DNA of 64,000 nucleotides, from positions 124,001-188,000 of the forward strand of contig JAHBXW010000006.1 in NCBI GenBank assembly GCA_019636235.1, in the 5' to 3' direction. The notes under the pieces are model-generated. The model ran no database searches and had not been told where the DNA came from. It worked only from the letters and a program-made list of their open reading frames with translations. This document shows, piece by piece, positions 55,239 to 64,000 of the stretch. Made by a program: the position numbers and the translations under genes. Source of the DNA: Planctomyces sp. Lineage in GTDB: Bacteria > Planctomycetota > Planctomycetia > Planctomycetales > Planctomycetaceae. How positions within the stretch are numbered: the stretch's first letter is position 1; each line of letters begins with the position of its first letter.

Positions 55239-56291
55239 TCAGGCCCCCGCCGCGCAGCTCAGCCCGCCGGGTTCCCGAGCAGCGCCCGTTTCGAAAGCCA
55301 TCTGGTCCAGCGTAGCGCGGAAGTCGTCCGGCAGCCGGGACTGGAACTCCAGCCACAGGCCGCTTACCGGGTGCGGGAACTCGAGGCGGATCGCGTGCAG
55401 CGCGTGCCGCCGGAGCGCGTAGCCCGTCTCGATGTCCGAGGGGTCTTCGTCCGGCGCGGCCGTGTCATCCGGGCTGCGCCGCGGGCGCAGCGGCTTGATC
55501 GCCCCGTGGGCTTCGTAGAACTCGTCCCCCAGCAGGGGGTGCCCGATGTGCGCGAAGTGCACCCGGATCTGATGGTTCCGTCCCGTCACCGGCCGCGCGA
55601 CGACCAGCGTATGTCGGTCGAACCGCCGCAGCACCTTGAAATGCGTCTTGGCCGGGCGCCGGTCGAGCGCGTCCGCGCGGCAGGACATCAGCACCTGCCG
55701 GCCCGTGGGCGTGCGGCCGATCGGCAGGTCCAGCACCCCCGAATCGGGGCCGATCAGCCCATCGACAATGGCCACGTACGTCTTCGCGACGCGGCTGGTC
55801 TCGAAGCAGGCCGCCAGGCCCCGATGCGCCACGTAGTTCAACGCCACCACCATCAGTCCGCTCGTCTGCCGGTCCAGTCGATGCACGATCCCCGGACGCA
55901 TCAGGCCGCGTGCGGCGGTCCGCTCGTCCAGCCGGTGCTGAAGCACGTTGGCCAGCGACCCGGTGGGGTACTCGCCGGCCGGGTGAGCAATCAGCCCCGC
56001 GGGTTTGTCGACGACCCAGATCCACGCATCCTCAAACAGGACCGGGACCTCGCGAGGCTCGGGGGGCAGCAGCTTGTCGGGGGGTTCCAGCAGCGTGATG
56101 GCCACGCGCTGGCCGAGGTACACGCGGTCCCGCTCATCGGCGAGGGCGTAGTCGATCGTCGCTCCCCCCGCGCGGACGATCCGCTGCAGCCTCCAGGACG
56201 TGTAGTTCCGGAACTGCCGTTCGAGGAACGTGTCGATCCGAACGCCGTTGGCATCGCGGTCGACGATCAGTTCAAAGGACGGCGGAACCAC
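55239..56291 (-). CDS. RluA/RluD family pseudouridine synthase
   Basis: Isomerises uridine to pseudouridine in RNA, most likely 23S rRNA. Visible are the N-terminal S4-like region (RIDTFLERQFRNYTSWRLQR), the entry strand WIWVVDKPAGLIAHP, the catalytic motif GIVHRLDRQTSGLMVVA with the essential Asp, and the later TGRNHQIRVHFAHIGHPLLG. The GTG at 56291 is chosen; the frame is open further to 56504 but the upstream 70 residues read through a dispersed repeat and are unlike any RluA protein. The final extension (DDTAAPDEDPSDIETGY) is a lineage-specific insert before the last strand. Convergent with the formyltransferase-like gene, 18 bases apart. Confidence 0.88.
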   Translation of the reverse strand: MVPPSFELIVDRDANGVRIDTFLERQFRNYTSWRLQRIVRAGGATIDYALADERDRVYLGQRVAITLLEPPDKLLPPEPREVPVLFEDAWIWVVDKPAGLIAHPAGEYPTGSLANVLQHRLDERTAARGLMRPGIVHRLDRQTSGLMVVALNYVAHRGLAACFETSRVAKTYVAIVDGLIGPDSGVLDLPIGRTPTGRQVLMSCRADALDRRPAKTHFKVLRRFDRHTLVVARPVTGRNHQIRVHFAHIGHPLLGDEFYEAHGAIKPLRPRRSPDDTAAPDEDPSDIETGYALRRHALHAIRLEFPHPVSGLWLEFQSRLPDDFRATLDQMAFETGAAREPGGLSCAAGA

Positions 56292-56416
56292 GACGGAGCA
56301 ATTGGCAGGAAACGTGACGCGAGCAGCACGACCCGGCAGCGCAGCGAATGGGCCTGGTCGGGCGACCCGGCGGTCGATTGTGACGCATTCCTCCGCCGCG
56401 TCCAGCACGCGGAATC

Positions 56417-56445
56417 GACTGAGCGCAGCGAGGGAAGCCCCGGGG
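56417..56445 (+). repeat. 29-bp direct repeat, copy 1
   Basis: Starts GACTGAGCGCAGCGAGGG and ends in CCCGGGG; matches 56768-56796 with one difference (G/T at the sixth base). Confidence 0.8.
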
Positions 56446-56460
56446 AGGGCCGAAGGGTGT

Positions 56461-56482
56461 GGTCGAGGCACGAGACCCACCG
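56461..56482 (-). repeat. Dispersed repeat, copy shared with the Rhs island
   Basis: These 22 bases are the exact reverse complement of 24053-24074, which lies at the edge of the 70-bp repeat in the Rhs island, some 32 kb away. It shows that a short hairpin-forming repeat family is scattered in this genome. Confidence 0.75.
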
Positions 56483-56604
56483 CATGTATGGCGGGCATTT
56501 GCAAATTGCGTGTGACCGGCGACCAGGATTGGTCATAGGTCAGCAGCAGTGGGTCATTTGGAGAGGCGAACGGGGGACGGGGCGTCCCCTGTGGACTTCA
56601 CTCC

Positions 56605-56640
56605 TGGTGGGTCTCGCTGCGCTCGACGCCACCCTACGGC
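56605..56640 (+). repeat. Hairpin-forming dispersed repeat unit
   Basis: Reads TGGTGGGTC, then TCGCTGCGCTCGAC, then GCCACCCTACGGC. The GGTGGGTC and GACGCCACC arms are nearly complementary. Same style as the GGTGGGTC/GACCCACC units of the Rhs island. Confidence 0.65.
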
Positions 56641-56767
56641 TTCGCACTGCGTCTGGTGCTGGTTCGTTCGATGGCAAATGCCCTGTCCGCGATGACCATC
56701 GTCCCATCCATCGCAGTGTGCGGCCGGAGCCATCCGCGTGGCGCAACACGATGTGTCGCCGGGGCTG

Positions 56768-56796
56768 GACTGATCGCAGCGAGGGAAGCCCCGGGG
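56768..56796 (+). repeat. 29-bp direct repeat, copy 2
   Basis: The second copy of 56417-56445, with one base difference, again inside non-coding DNA. Confidence 0.8.
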
Positions 56797-56931
56797 GGAA
56801 CGTTCACCCGGTACGACCGTGGCAGCCGGACAAAGCGCCCGGTAGGTTGGCGTCGAGCCAGGCGGGCCTTCAGGGTGATCCTGTGCAACCTGCCGCCACA
56901 CCCCCGTGTATTTCAATGATGATCGAAGCCA

Positions 56932-57423
56932 ATGAAGCAGCCTGACTTCACGGAGCTGTTCTTTGAGACGTTCTGGAAATGCGACGCCGGCGTCGACTTC
57001 CGGGTGCGCGGCGTGCCAATGATGCAGCATGACATCGTGTTTCTGTCCAGCCTGCTGCACGATGCGACGTTTTCGCTCGCCAGCGTGCAGCGGCGCGGCA
57101 AGCGTGTGGACATATCGCTCACACGAGACCGGTGGGAGCAGTTTCGAAAGAACGGAGGATCGCTCGACAGCATCGCCTCGCGATTGTCGCTGGCGGAGGT
57201 TTACGAGCTGGAGGTGTCGACACGCGAATGCCGGGCGTCGTCAGCCTGCGGCCTCATGGTCGAAATCATCGAATGCCGTCTTGGGGATGGCGAGGATGAC
57301 GAACGGTGTTTCATCGATATCCATTGCCGGTGTTCGTGCGGCGGGAGGACGGCGTTGCGGTTCTGCATGGAGTTGTATCCGACAACCATTCGTCTCCGTG
57401 ACGAAAAAACGGAGCCGAGATAG
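56932..57423 (+). CDS. Hypothetical protein
   Basis: A 163-residue soluble protein starting MKQPDFTELFFETFWKCDAG. It has plausible alpha/beta composition (MMQHDIVFLSSLLHDATFSL, VYELEVSTRECRASSACGLM) and several cysteines towards the C-terminus (FIDIHCRCSCGG), which could bind a metal. No family recognised. It follows the repeat-rich gap and converges with apgM, 61 bases apart. Support is frame length and composition. Confidence 0.55.
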   Translation: MKQPDFTELFFETFWKCDAGVDFRVRGVPMMQHDIVFLSSLLHDATFSLASVQRRGKRVDISLTRDRWEQFRKNGGSLDSIASRLSLAEVYELEVSTRECRASSACGLMVEIIECRLGDGEDDERCFIDIHCRCSCGGRTALRFCMELYPTTIRLRDEKTEPR

Positions 57424-57484
57424 CGATCGCCGCAGGGCGGCGTCGAGCCGCGAAACCGCTCGGGTCCCGGCCGCCAGTCCCCCG

Positions 57485-58693
57485 TCACTTTCCAAAGAAC
57501 CTGCCCATCAGCTCGCAACCGCGGGGCAGCGACAAACCCGTCGATGCCGCCGCGGCTTCGTCGTACGTCGCTGCGCCGTCCCCCGCAATCCCCGCCCCGC
57601 ACATCGCGAACGGCACTGGACCATGGCTGTGCGTCTTCGTCCGTAGAAACGTGGGATGGTCCGGGCAGACCACGATCCGGTACTCCCCCTGGCCGCGGAG
57701 ATACTCGTGCACCGGCCCCACGATGTGCCGGTCGATGTTCTCCAGCGCTTCGACTTTCGCGTCCGCATGCCCCTCGTGCGACGCCTCGTCCGTCGCCTCC
57801 ACGTGCACGACCACGAAATCGGAGCCCGACTTCAGCGTCTCGATCGCCGTGCGGCCTTTCGCCGCGTAGTCCGTGTCCAGATAGCCCGTCGCCCCGGGGG
57901 ATTCGACGACCTGCCAGCCCAACAGCCGTCCGATGCCGCGCAGCAGATCCACCGCCGTGATCACCGCGCCGCGCACGCCGTAACGCTCCGCGAATGGCAC
58001 GAGCGCCGGACGCCGTCCCTGCCCCCACAGCCAGATCTGCGTCGCCGGAGGCTCGCCTCGCGATTCCCGTTCGCGGTTGACGTCCGATTCCGCGAACAGG
58101 GGGATGCTCTTCTCCATCAGGGCCCGCAGGTCGCAGGCGCCGGAGCCCATCGGCAGGTGCTGGGCGATGAGCTGATCGGTGATGTCGTGCGGCGGGACAG
58201 TCCAGGAGTCGTTGCTGAAGGGGGCGCGGCCGTCGCGGGCGCGGTACAGCAGCAGATTGCGATAGCTGACGCCCGGGTGAAACTTCCAGTGTGCGTCCCC
58301 GCAGAAGGCTTTCTGGAGGAGTTCGATGAGCCGGCGGGCGTCGGCGTTCGCGATCTGTCCGGCGGTGAAGCTTTCCATGCGGCCGTCGCGGACGGTCACG
58401 AGGTTGCAGCGGACGGCCCAGTCGTCGGGGCCGAGTGCGATGCCCTGGGCGGCGGCTTCCAGCGGGGCGCGGCCGGTATGAAATTCGAGCGGGTCGTAGC
58501 CGAACAGGCTCATGGTGCCGACGTCGCTGCCGGAAGGCATGCTGGCGGGGACGTGATCGGCGAGGCCGGATTCCCCCCGGCGGGCGATGTCGTCCATGTG
58601 CGGGACCCGGGCGGCCTGCAGGGGGGTGCGGCCGCCGAGCGCGGGCTGCGGTTCGTCGGCGCAGCCATCGGGGATGACGAGGGCGTACTTCAT
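57485..58693 (-). CDS. apgM: 2,3-bisphosphoglycerate-independent phosphoglycerate mutase, archaeal (ApgM) type
   Basis: Interconverts 3- and 2-phosphoglycerate in glycolysis and gluconeogenesis. The 402-residue protein starts MKYALVIPDGCADEPQPALG, with the metal-binding Asp9, followed by ASMPSGSDVGTMSLFGYDP, holding the catalytic Ser, and later VVVHVEATDEASHEGHADAK and VCPDHPTFLRTKTHSHGPVP with metal-ligand Asp/His residues. This is the alkaline-phosphatase-fold ApgM family common in archaea and some bacteria, not the GpmI form. Start ATG 58693 begins the conserved N-terminus; the frame is open further upstream but that text is not family-like. Single gene upstream of the tRNA on the opposite strand. 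Confidence 0.92.
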   Translation of the reverse strand: MKYALVIPDGCADEPQPALGGRTPLQAARVPHMDDIARRGESGLADHVPASMPSGSDVGTMSLFGYDPLEFHTGRAPLEAAAQGIALGPDDWAVRCNLVTVRDGRMESFTAGQIANADARRLIELLQKAFCGDAHWKFHPGVSYRNLLLYRARDGRAPFSNDSWTVPPHDITDQLIAQHLPMGSGACDLRALMEKSIPLFAESDVNRERESRGEPPATQIWLWGQGRRPALVPFAERYGVRGAVITAVDLLRGIGRLLGWQVVESPGATGYLDTDYAAKGRTAIETLKSGSDFVVVHVEATDEASHEGHADAKVEALENIDRHIVGPVHEYLRGQGEYRIVVCPDHPTFLRTKTHSHGPVPFAMCGAGIAGDGAATYDEAAAASTGLSLPRGCELMGRFFGK

Positions 58694-58962
58694 GGAATGG
58701 AACGGGCGTGGGAAGACCCGGACGGGCCGCGAGCGTGCGGCGGATTCCGGGGTCGAACCGGCCAGTGTCTCAGGCTCCTCGATTTCGGGCAACGTAGCCC
58801 CCTGGCTGCGTCTCCGGGCGTTTCGCTCTCCCGCGCCGCCGACCGCTGGCCCCGATGAACCCAACACCTTGCTCCGTGTGGAGGCGACCGGTAGGCTCCT
58901 TGGCTGGGGCGTCGGGCTGAACCTGCCCGTGGCGAGTCGCGTCTCAGGGATGAACCGCATCC

Positions 58963-59345
<383 letters not shown>

Positions 59346-60695
59346 ATGGAATTGATTGAGGAGGGGCCGACCGGCAGCGCCGGCCTCAGCGACCCGCGAC
59401 GGAGGGAACAGCTGGTTCTGGTGATTCTGGCCGCGGTCCAGTTCGCGACGATCGTCGATTTCATGATCGTCATGCCGCTGGGGCCGCAGCTGATGCGGAC
59501 GCTGCGGATCGGGCCGGCGGAATTCGGTGTGATTGTTTCGTCGTACACGTTCGCCGCCGGGGCGGCCGGGCTGGTGGCGTCCGCGATCGTGGACCGGTTT
59601 GCGCGGCGAACGACATTCCTGGTGCTGTACACGGGGTTTCTGCTGGGCACGCTGCTGTGCGGCCTGGCGCCGACGTACGCGACGCTGGTGGCGGCGCGGA
59701 TCGGGACGGGCGCCTTCGGCGGAATCCTGGGCGGGCTGTCGATGGCCATCATCGGAGACGTCTTTCCCGAATCTCATCGCGGTCGGGCGACGGGCGCGAT
59801 GATGACGGGGTTCGCGCTGGCGTCCGTGGCCGGCGTGCCGCTGGGGCTATTCCTGGGGACACGGTACGGATGGCATGTGCCGTTTGTGGCGCTGGCGATC
59901 GCCGGGGCGCCGGGGATTGTGCTGGCGCGGCTGGCGCTGCCCCCGCTGGACGGGCATGTCGGCAAGCAGCATCCGCACCCGCTGCGTTCGCTGGCGGAGA
60001 CGATGTCTCAGGCGAACCACTGGCGAGCTTTCGGGTTGATCGTCGCGCTGGCGCTGGGCAGCTTCACGGTGTTTCCCTACCTGAGCGCGTACCTGGTGGC
60101 GAACGTCGGGATGACCGAAGCGCAGCTGCCGCTGATGTACGTCGCCGGTGGCGGGCTGACGCTGATCGCGGCGCCGCTCATCGGCCGGCTGGCGGATCGT
60201 CACGGCAAATTGACGGTGTACCAGCGGGTAATTCCGGCGTCCGCACTCCTGCTGGTGGCGATCACGCACCTGCCCCCCTCGCCAGCGGCCCTGGCGATCG
60301 TCGTGTTCGGAGGGCTGATGGTCAGCAATGTGGGCCGGATGATCGCGGCGATGGCGATGATCACCAGCAGCGTGGAACCGCGCCGGCGGGGGGCGTTTTT
60401 GAGTGCGAACTCATCGGTCCAGCACGTCGCCAGCGGACTGGGCGCGTCGATCGGCGGGTTCGTCGTGTCGGAATCGGCGAACGGCCGCATCGAGCACTTC
60501 GGCACGGTGGGCTGGATCGCCGCGGCGGCGACGATCGCCAGCCTGTGGTTCGCGCGGCGGATCCGAGCCGTCGAAGATACGCCAGCGCCGGCCGGCCTGA
60601 CTTCCGATGCGGTCGGCGCAGCGGTCAACGCCGAGGCGTCGGACGCGGAGTTGCTGACGACGTCGATGGCGACGGCTTGCGGCGGCGCGGACTGA
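59346..60695 (+). CDS. Major facilitator superfamily transporter
   Basis: A 449-residue, probably twelve-helix membrane transporter. It has the MFS loop 2-3 region (GLVASAIVDRFARRTTFLVL), the motif RIGTGAFGGILGGLSMAIIG, and VSNVGRMIAAMAMITSSVEP in the C-terminal half. Arrangement resembles drug/sugar-efflux (AraJ-like) MFS proteins; substrate unknown. The last 40 residues are a polar alanine-rich tail. ATG 59346 is preceded by a purine-rich stretch. The DUF1501 gene follows after 211 bases. Confidence 0.88.
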   Translation: MELIEEGPTGSAGLSDPRRREQLVLVILAAVQFATIVDFMIVMPLGPQLMRTLRIGPAEFGVIVSSYTFAAGAAGLVASAIVDRFARRTTFLVLYTGFLLGTLLCGLAPTYATLVAARIGTGAFGGILGGLSMAIIGDVFPESHRGRATGAMMTGFALASVAGVPLGLFLGTRYGWHVPFVALAIAGAPGIVLARLALPPLDGHVGKQHPHPLRSLAETMSQANHWRAFGLIVALALGSFTVFPYLSAYLVANVGMTEAQLPLMYVAGGGLTLIAAPLIGRLADRHGKLTVYQRVIPASALLLVAITHLPPSPAALAIVVFGGLMVSNVGRMIAAMAMITSSVEPRRRGAFLSANSSVQHVASGLGASIGGFVVSESANGRIEHFGTVGWIAAAATIASLWFARRIRAVEDTPAPAGLTSDAVGAAVNAEASDAELLTTSMATACGGAD

Positions 60696-60906
60696 CGCCA
60701 GGCGGGTCGCCGCGGGCCGCGTCGCGGCAAGCGTGCGTCGACGAAGGTCGTTCGAATGCCTTGAGTGGGGTTGCTGGATCACCCTGGCGACTGGACAATC
60801 GGGATCGGAGCAAGAACCTGCTTCGCCCACCTTTTGACGGCGTCCTGCCTGCCGACGCCGCGCGCGTCGCCCCGTCACACCCCCCGGAATCCACGGAGCC
60901 CCCTGC

Positions 60907-62280
60907 ATGACTCCGGTTCGCGGCTCGCTGTCATCGCTCATTCACCGTCGCCACGCCCTGAAGATCGGCGGGGCGGGGTTCCTGGGGCTGTCCTCGCTTC
61001 ACTATCTGCGGGCGTCGGAGCTGCCCGTCCGCGCGAAGTCCGTCATCTTCCTGTACCAGTTCGGCGGGCCCAGCCACCACGACACGTTCGACCTCAAGCC
61101 GCAGGCGCCCTCCGGCGTGCGCGGCGAGTTCACCGGCATCGACACCAGCCTGCCGGGGCTGCAGATCTGCGAGCATCTGCCGGAGACCGCCAAAGTGATG
61201 GACAAGGTGACGCTGCTGCGCAGCGTGCACCACACGATGAAGAATCACAATTCGGCGTCGTACAACGTCCTGACGGGGCATGCGCCCCCCGTCGACGACA
61301 TCCGCCTCCGCGATTCGCAGGAGCTGTTTCCGGCGTATGGCTCGGTCGTCGACCGGTTCGCTCCCAACGCCAATGGCCTGCCGACGTTCGTGGCCTTTCC
61401 GCACATCATTCGCGATGGCTCCGTCACGCCCGGCCAGCACGCCAGCTTCCTGGGCAAGCAGCACGATCCGCTGCTCGTCACGGCCGACCCCAACCGCCGC
61501 GACTTCTCCCTGCCGGAACTGAGCCTGCCGCGAGGCATCTCGTTCGACCGGCTGCAGCAGCGACGGGAAATGCAGCAGCTGATCAATTCCCAGCAGCAGG
61601 CGCTCGACTCGACGGCCGAGGCGCAGGGGATGAATGCGTACTACGAGAAGGCGCTGGGGATGCTGAATTCGTCCGCCGTGCGGGACGCGTTCGACATTTC
61701 CCGCGAGCCGCGCGAGGTCCGCGACCGATACGGGCGGACGACGTACGGCCAGAGCTGTCTCTTGGCGCGGCGGCTGGTCGAGGCGGGGGTCCGGTTCATC
61801 AACGTCTATTTCGATGAGAGCATCGGCGGGCAGAGCGAGAAGGCCGGCGGCTGGGATACGCACGGATTCAACAACACCCGGATGTATCCGATCATCAGGA
61901 ACCGGCACCTGCCGATCACCGAACACACCCTGCCGGTGCTGCTCAACGACCTGGACGAGCGGGGCCTGCTGGATTCCACGCTGGTGCTGTGGATGGGCGA
62001 GTTCGGGCGCACGCCGAAGCTGAACGACAACATCAGCCGGGACCACTGGCCGCAGTGCTTCACCGTGCTGATGGCCGGAGGGGGCGTGAAGCGCGGTGCG
62101 GTGTATGGGGCTTCGGACAAGAACGGGGCGTTTCCGGCGCGGGATCCGGTGTCGATGGGAGACCTGTCCGCGACGATGTTCGCGCTGCTGGGGCTGGATC
62201 CGGAGACGGAGATGCGGGACGCGCTGAACCGCCCGTTCCCGATCGCCGACGGCCGCGTGATCCGCGAAGTCTTCGCGTAA
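60907..62280 (+). CDS. DUF1501 family exported protein
   Basis: The second DUF1501 protein of the window, 457 residues. It has a Tat-like leader with RRHALKIGGAGFLGLSSL (the pair of arginines at 14-15), then IFLYQFGGPSHHDTFDLKPQ, GGWDTHGFNNTRMYP, and LVLWMGEFGRTPKLNDN near the C-terminus, all signatures of the family. It differs considerably from the 5959-7314 copy, so the two are paralogues rather than a recent duplicate. It stands alone here without a DUF1549/DUF1553 partner. Convergent with fhcA, 11 bases apart. Confidence 0.88.
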   Translation: MTPVRGSLSSLIHRRHALKIGGAGFLGLSSLHYLRASELPVRAKSVIFLYQFGGPSHHDTFDLKPQAPSGVRGEFTGIDTSLPGLQICEHLPETAKVMDKVTLLRSVHHTMKNHNSASYNVLTGHAPPVDDIRLRDSQELFPAYGSVVDRFAPNANGLPTFVAFPHIIRDGSVTPGQHASFLGKQHDPLLVTADPNRRDFSLPELSLPRGISFDRLQQRREMQQLINSQQQALDSTAEAQGMNAYYEKALGMLNSSAVRDAFDISREPREVRDRYGRTTYGQSCLLARRLVEAGVRFINVYFDESIGGQSEKAGGWDTHGFNNTRMYPIIRNRHLPITEHTLPVLLNDLDERGLLDSTLVLWMGEFGRTPKLNDNISRDHWPQCFTVLMAGGGVKRGAVYGASDKNGAFPARDPVSMGDLSATMFALLGLDPETEMRDALNRPFPIADGRVIREVFA

Positions 62281-62291
62281 GCGGCGCGGGT

Positions 62292-63971
62292 TCAGCTCCG
62301 CACGGGCACGATCTCGTGGTGGTGCAGGTAGCTGGGATCCACCGGGTAGTTCCGGAACTGGATCGAATAGCTGGCCTCGAACCACTTCTGGATGTCGGGC
62401 ATGCACTCGGCGTCGTAGTCGGGCGCGACGTGCAGCAGCCGGCCCAGGCCGGGATCCTCAAGCGCGTCCTCGTCCGGAATCCGCAGTTCGCCGTTTTCGA
62501 CGACGACGCGGCCCCCTTTCACGACGTAGCGGGGAATCTCGAACATCCGCTGGATGTCGGCATTGCGGTCGTAGACGGTGATGTCCGCGTCGGCGCCCGG
62601 ACCGAGGTGCCCCTTGCGGTCGAGTCCCAGCATGCGGGCCGGGGCGGCGCGGGTGATGATGGCGATCTCGTTGAGCGTGTACTCGCGGTCGAGGTCGGCC
62701 AGCGTGCAGCGCTCGCGGAAGCCCTTCGGGGCGCGTTCCAGCATCGCCCGACGACGTTCGCGATCCATCAACAGCGCAATGATTTCCGGATAGGCCAGGA
62801 ACGACCCGCCGTTGGGATGGTCCGTGCTCATCGCGGCCCGCCAGGGATCATTGACCAGCAGGTACCACTCGAGGCCGATCGCCCACTGCAGCGTGTGGAC
62901 GAGACTCTTGTCCTTGTACTCGATCGGCACGATGCCGCAGCCGGCTTCCATTTCCGTGTCGGCGTTGAACCACTTCCGGCCGAAGACCTGGTGCAGGTAG
63001 TAGCCCAGCGGCCCGTCCCCCGTCATGGAGGTCGTGTCGCCGAACATCACCTGGCCGACGTCCAGCGTCAGGTTCGGATGCGAGTTGAAGTACTCGGCCA
63101 GCTCGGGGACCCTGGAACAGAACGTCGACTGGTCGTCGACGCCGCCGCCGTAGCTGTGGAACTGGATATGCGTCAGGTGCCCGCGATGCCCTTCAAGAGC
63201 CCGCATGGTGTCGAGCGTCGTCGTCCAGTTGCCGGGCAGGCCGAGGTTGTTGCAGTGGATGTGCACTGAATGCGGCAGGCGGAGTTCGTCGACCGTGCGG
63301 GCGACTTCCCGCACAATCTGCCTCGGCGAGACGTTGAAGTGATCGACCGGATCGTCGAGCGACTTGGCGTTGCCGCCGGATGTCTTCCAGACCTCGACGC
63401 CGCCGGGGTTGACGAGCTTCGTCGCGAATCCGCCGGTGGCGTTCAGCAGCCAGGCGAGGTAGGCCCGCAGGCGGTCCGGCTCGTTCGCGGCGACCTGCTT
63501 CATCACATAGTGGTTGTTGCCGACCAGGACGTAGAAGCCCTTGTCGATGATCGGCGTGTCGTCGAACTCCTCGTGGACGTGGCGGGCGGCGATCGGCGGG
63601 ACGGCGGCATCGAATGCGGCCGTGTAGCCGAGGCCGGTGTAGAGGTAGCCCGTCGCGAACGTGCTGGGCACGCTGCCGGTCGTTCCCGAGCGGGTGTTGG
63701 CGGTGCGTCGGACGACGCGGGCGGTGCGTTTTTCCTCCGGGCGCATTTTGCGGGCGGCGTTGACCTTGGGGCCGGCGATGTGGCAGTGCATGTCGACGCC
63801 GCCGGGCATGACGACCATGCCCTGAGCGTCAATCGTGCGATCCGCGCGCACGTCGGGCTCGACGGGAGCGGGTATGATGCGTCCATCCCGAATCCAGAGA
63901 TCCATGACGACGCCGTCCACGCCATTGCGGGGATCGTGGACGGTTCCATTGGCGATTTTCAGCATCGACAT
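62292..63971 (-). CDS. fhcA: Formylmethanofuran dehydrogenase subunit A (formyltransferase/hydrolase complex)
   Basis: A 559-residue amidohydrolase-fold subunit that, in bacteria using tetrahydromethanopterin (H4MPT), belongs to the Fhc complex releasing formate from formyl-H4MPT via a methanofuran-like carrier. Metal-binding DMHCHIAG (His62, His64) lies at the start, with STFATGYLYTGLGYTAAFDA, SVHIHCNNLGLPGNW, STDHPNGGSFLAYPEI and later RAAPARMLGLDRKGHLGPGA. The overall text matches FwdA/FmdA/FhcA proteins. No other fhc or H4MPT gene is in the window; the partners are presumably upstream of 63971, beyond the right edge, or elsewhere. Start is ATG 63971, with ATG 63965 (MLKIANG) as alternative. 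Confidence 0.93.
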   Translation of the reverse strand: MSMLKIANGTVHDPRNGVDGVVMDLWIRDGRIIPAPVEPDVRADRTIDAQGMVVMPGGVDMHCHIAGPKVNAARKMRPEEKRTARVVRRTANTRSGTTGSVPSTFATGYLYTGLGYTAAFDAAVPPIAARHVHEEFDDTPIIDKGFYVLVGNNHYVMKQVAANEPDRLRAYLAWLLNATGGFATKLVNPGGVEVWKTSGGNAKSLDDPVDHFNVSPRQIVREVARTVDELRLPHSVHIHCNNLGLPGNWTTTLDTMRALEGHRGHLTHIQFHSYGGGVDDQSTFCSRVPELAEYFNSHPNLTLDVGQVMFGDTTSMTGDGPLGYYLHQVFGRKWFNADTEMEAGCGIVPIEYKDKSLVHTLQWAIGLEWYLLVNDPWRAAMSTDHPNGGSFLAYPEIIALLMDRERRRAMLERAPKGFRERCTLADLDREYTLNEIAIITRAAPARMLGLDRKGHLGPGADADITVYDRNADIQRMFEIPRYVVKGGRVVVENGELRIPDEDALEDPGLGRLLHVAPDYDAECMPDIQKWFEASYSIQFRNYPVDPSYLHHHEIVPVRS

Positions 63972-64000
63972 GCGGGACGGGCGTCTGAGGCTGGGCGAAG

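Larger units (their letters stand above)
56292..56931. other. Repeat-rich intergenic region
   Basis: About 640 bases between the pseudouridine synthase and an orphan gene. It contains two near-identical 29-base repeats (56417-56445 and 56768-56796), a 22-base copy of the repeat also present in the Rhs island (56461-56482, reversed) and a hairpin-forming GGTGGGTC...CACCC unit (56605-56640). No protein-like frame was found. The arrangement looks like decayed REP- or MITE-type elements. Confidence 0.6.

Overview
This 64 kb window is high-GC bacterial chromosome and almost certainly comes from a planctomycete (phylum Planctomycetota). The evidence is the combination of families: two DUF1501 proteins, a Cys-rich YTV-type wall protein, several secreted or lipid-anchored beta-propeller (PQQ/WD-like) proteins, a DUF6677-type membrane protein, a serine/threonine kinase with the planctomycete-style N-terminal segment, an EF-G with the 'AHIDSGKTT' P-loop seen in spirochaete/planctomycete/mitochondrial EF-Gs, and formylmethanofuran dehydrogenase subunit A (FhcA) of tetrahydromethanopterin C1 metabolism. 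I cannot assign a genus. Family assignments come from reading the protein sequences, not from searches.

Layout. 1-3.4 kb (minus): TPR protein, seven-haem cytochrome and a truncated CRTAC1/FG-GAP lipoprotein in one operon. 3.6-14.3 kb: housekeeping genes (thrS, rpsT, metK) mixed with a DUF1501 protein, a membrane protein, a HEAT-repeat lipoprotein with a strong terminator, and a glyoxalase-fold protein. 12.8-20.7 kb (minus): a nitrogen-assimilation unit, lysR-gltB-[DUF433 antitoxin-DUF5615 toxin]-gltD, in which a toxin-antitoxin pair sits inside the glutamate synthase operon. 20.9-23.1 kb (plus): a beta-propeller protein and a c'-type cytochrome. 23.1-24.7 kb: an accessory island between two convergent genes, made of two Rhs/YD-repeat gene remnants with long direct repeats, bounded by an inverted pair of about 53 bp. 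24.7-26.1 kb (minus): lipoprotein, small membrane protein and a Skp-like membrane protein. 26.4-33 kb (plus): a 1539-residue double-propeller secreted protein, a MoxR ATPase and a CPBP membrane protease. 33-38 kb: DUF6677 protein with a 58-residue two-helix membrane protein downstream, the YTV wall protein, a small membrane protein and a BON-domain protein, two of them with clear terminators. 38-48.8 kb: radical SAM protein, carbonic anhydrase plus SulP transporter, an M50-like peptidase, an outer-membrane barrel, ThyX, a propeller protein, an aspartate aminotransferase-type enzyme and a DUF1573-like lipoprotein. 48.9-64 kb: Ser/Thr kinase with an extracytoplasmic beta-helix, fusA, a formyltransferase-fold protein, an RluA/RluD-type pseudouridine synthase, a repeat-rich gap, an orphan protein, ApgM, tRNA-Arg(CCT), an MFS transporter, the second DUF1501 protein and fhcA.

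Most of the window is ordinary core and lineage-typical sequence with short operons. The parts that look mobile or rearranged are the Rhs-remnant island, the dispersed short repeats at about 24.0 and 56.4-56.8 kb, and the toxin-antitoxin pair in the glt operon. I found no CRISPR array, complete insertion sequence, rRNA or phage module. The high GC produces long open frames antisense to real genes; these were excluded.
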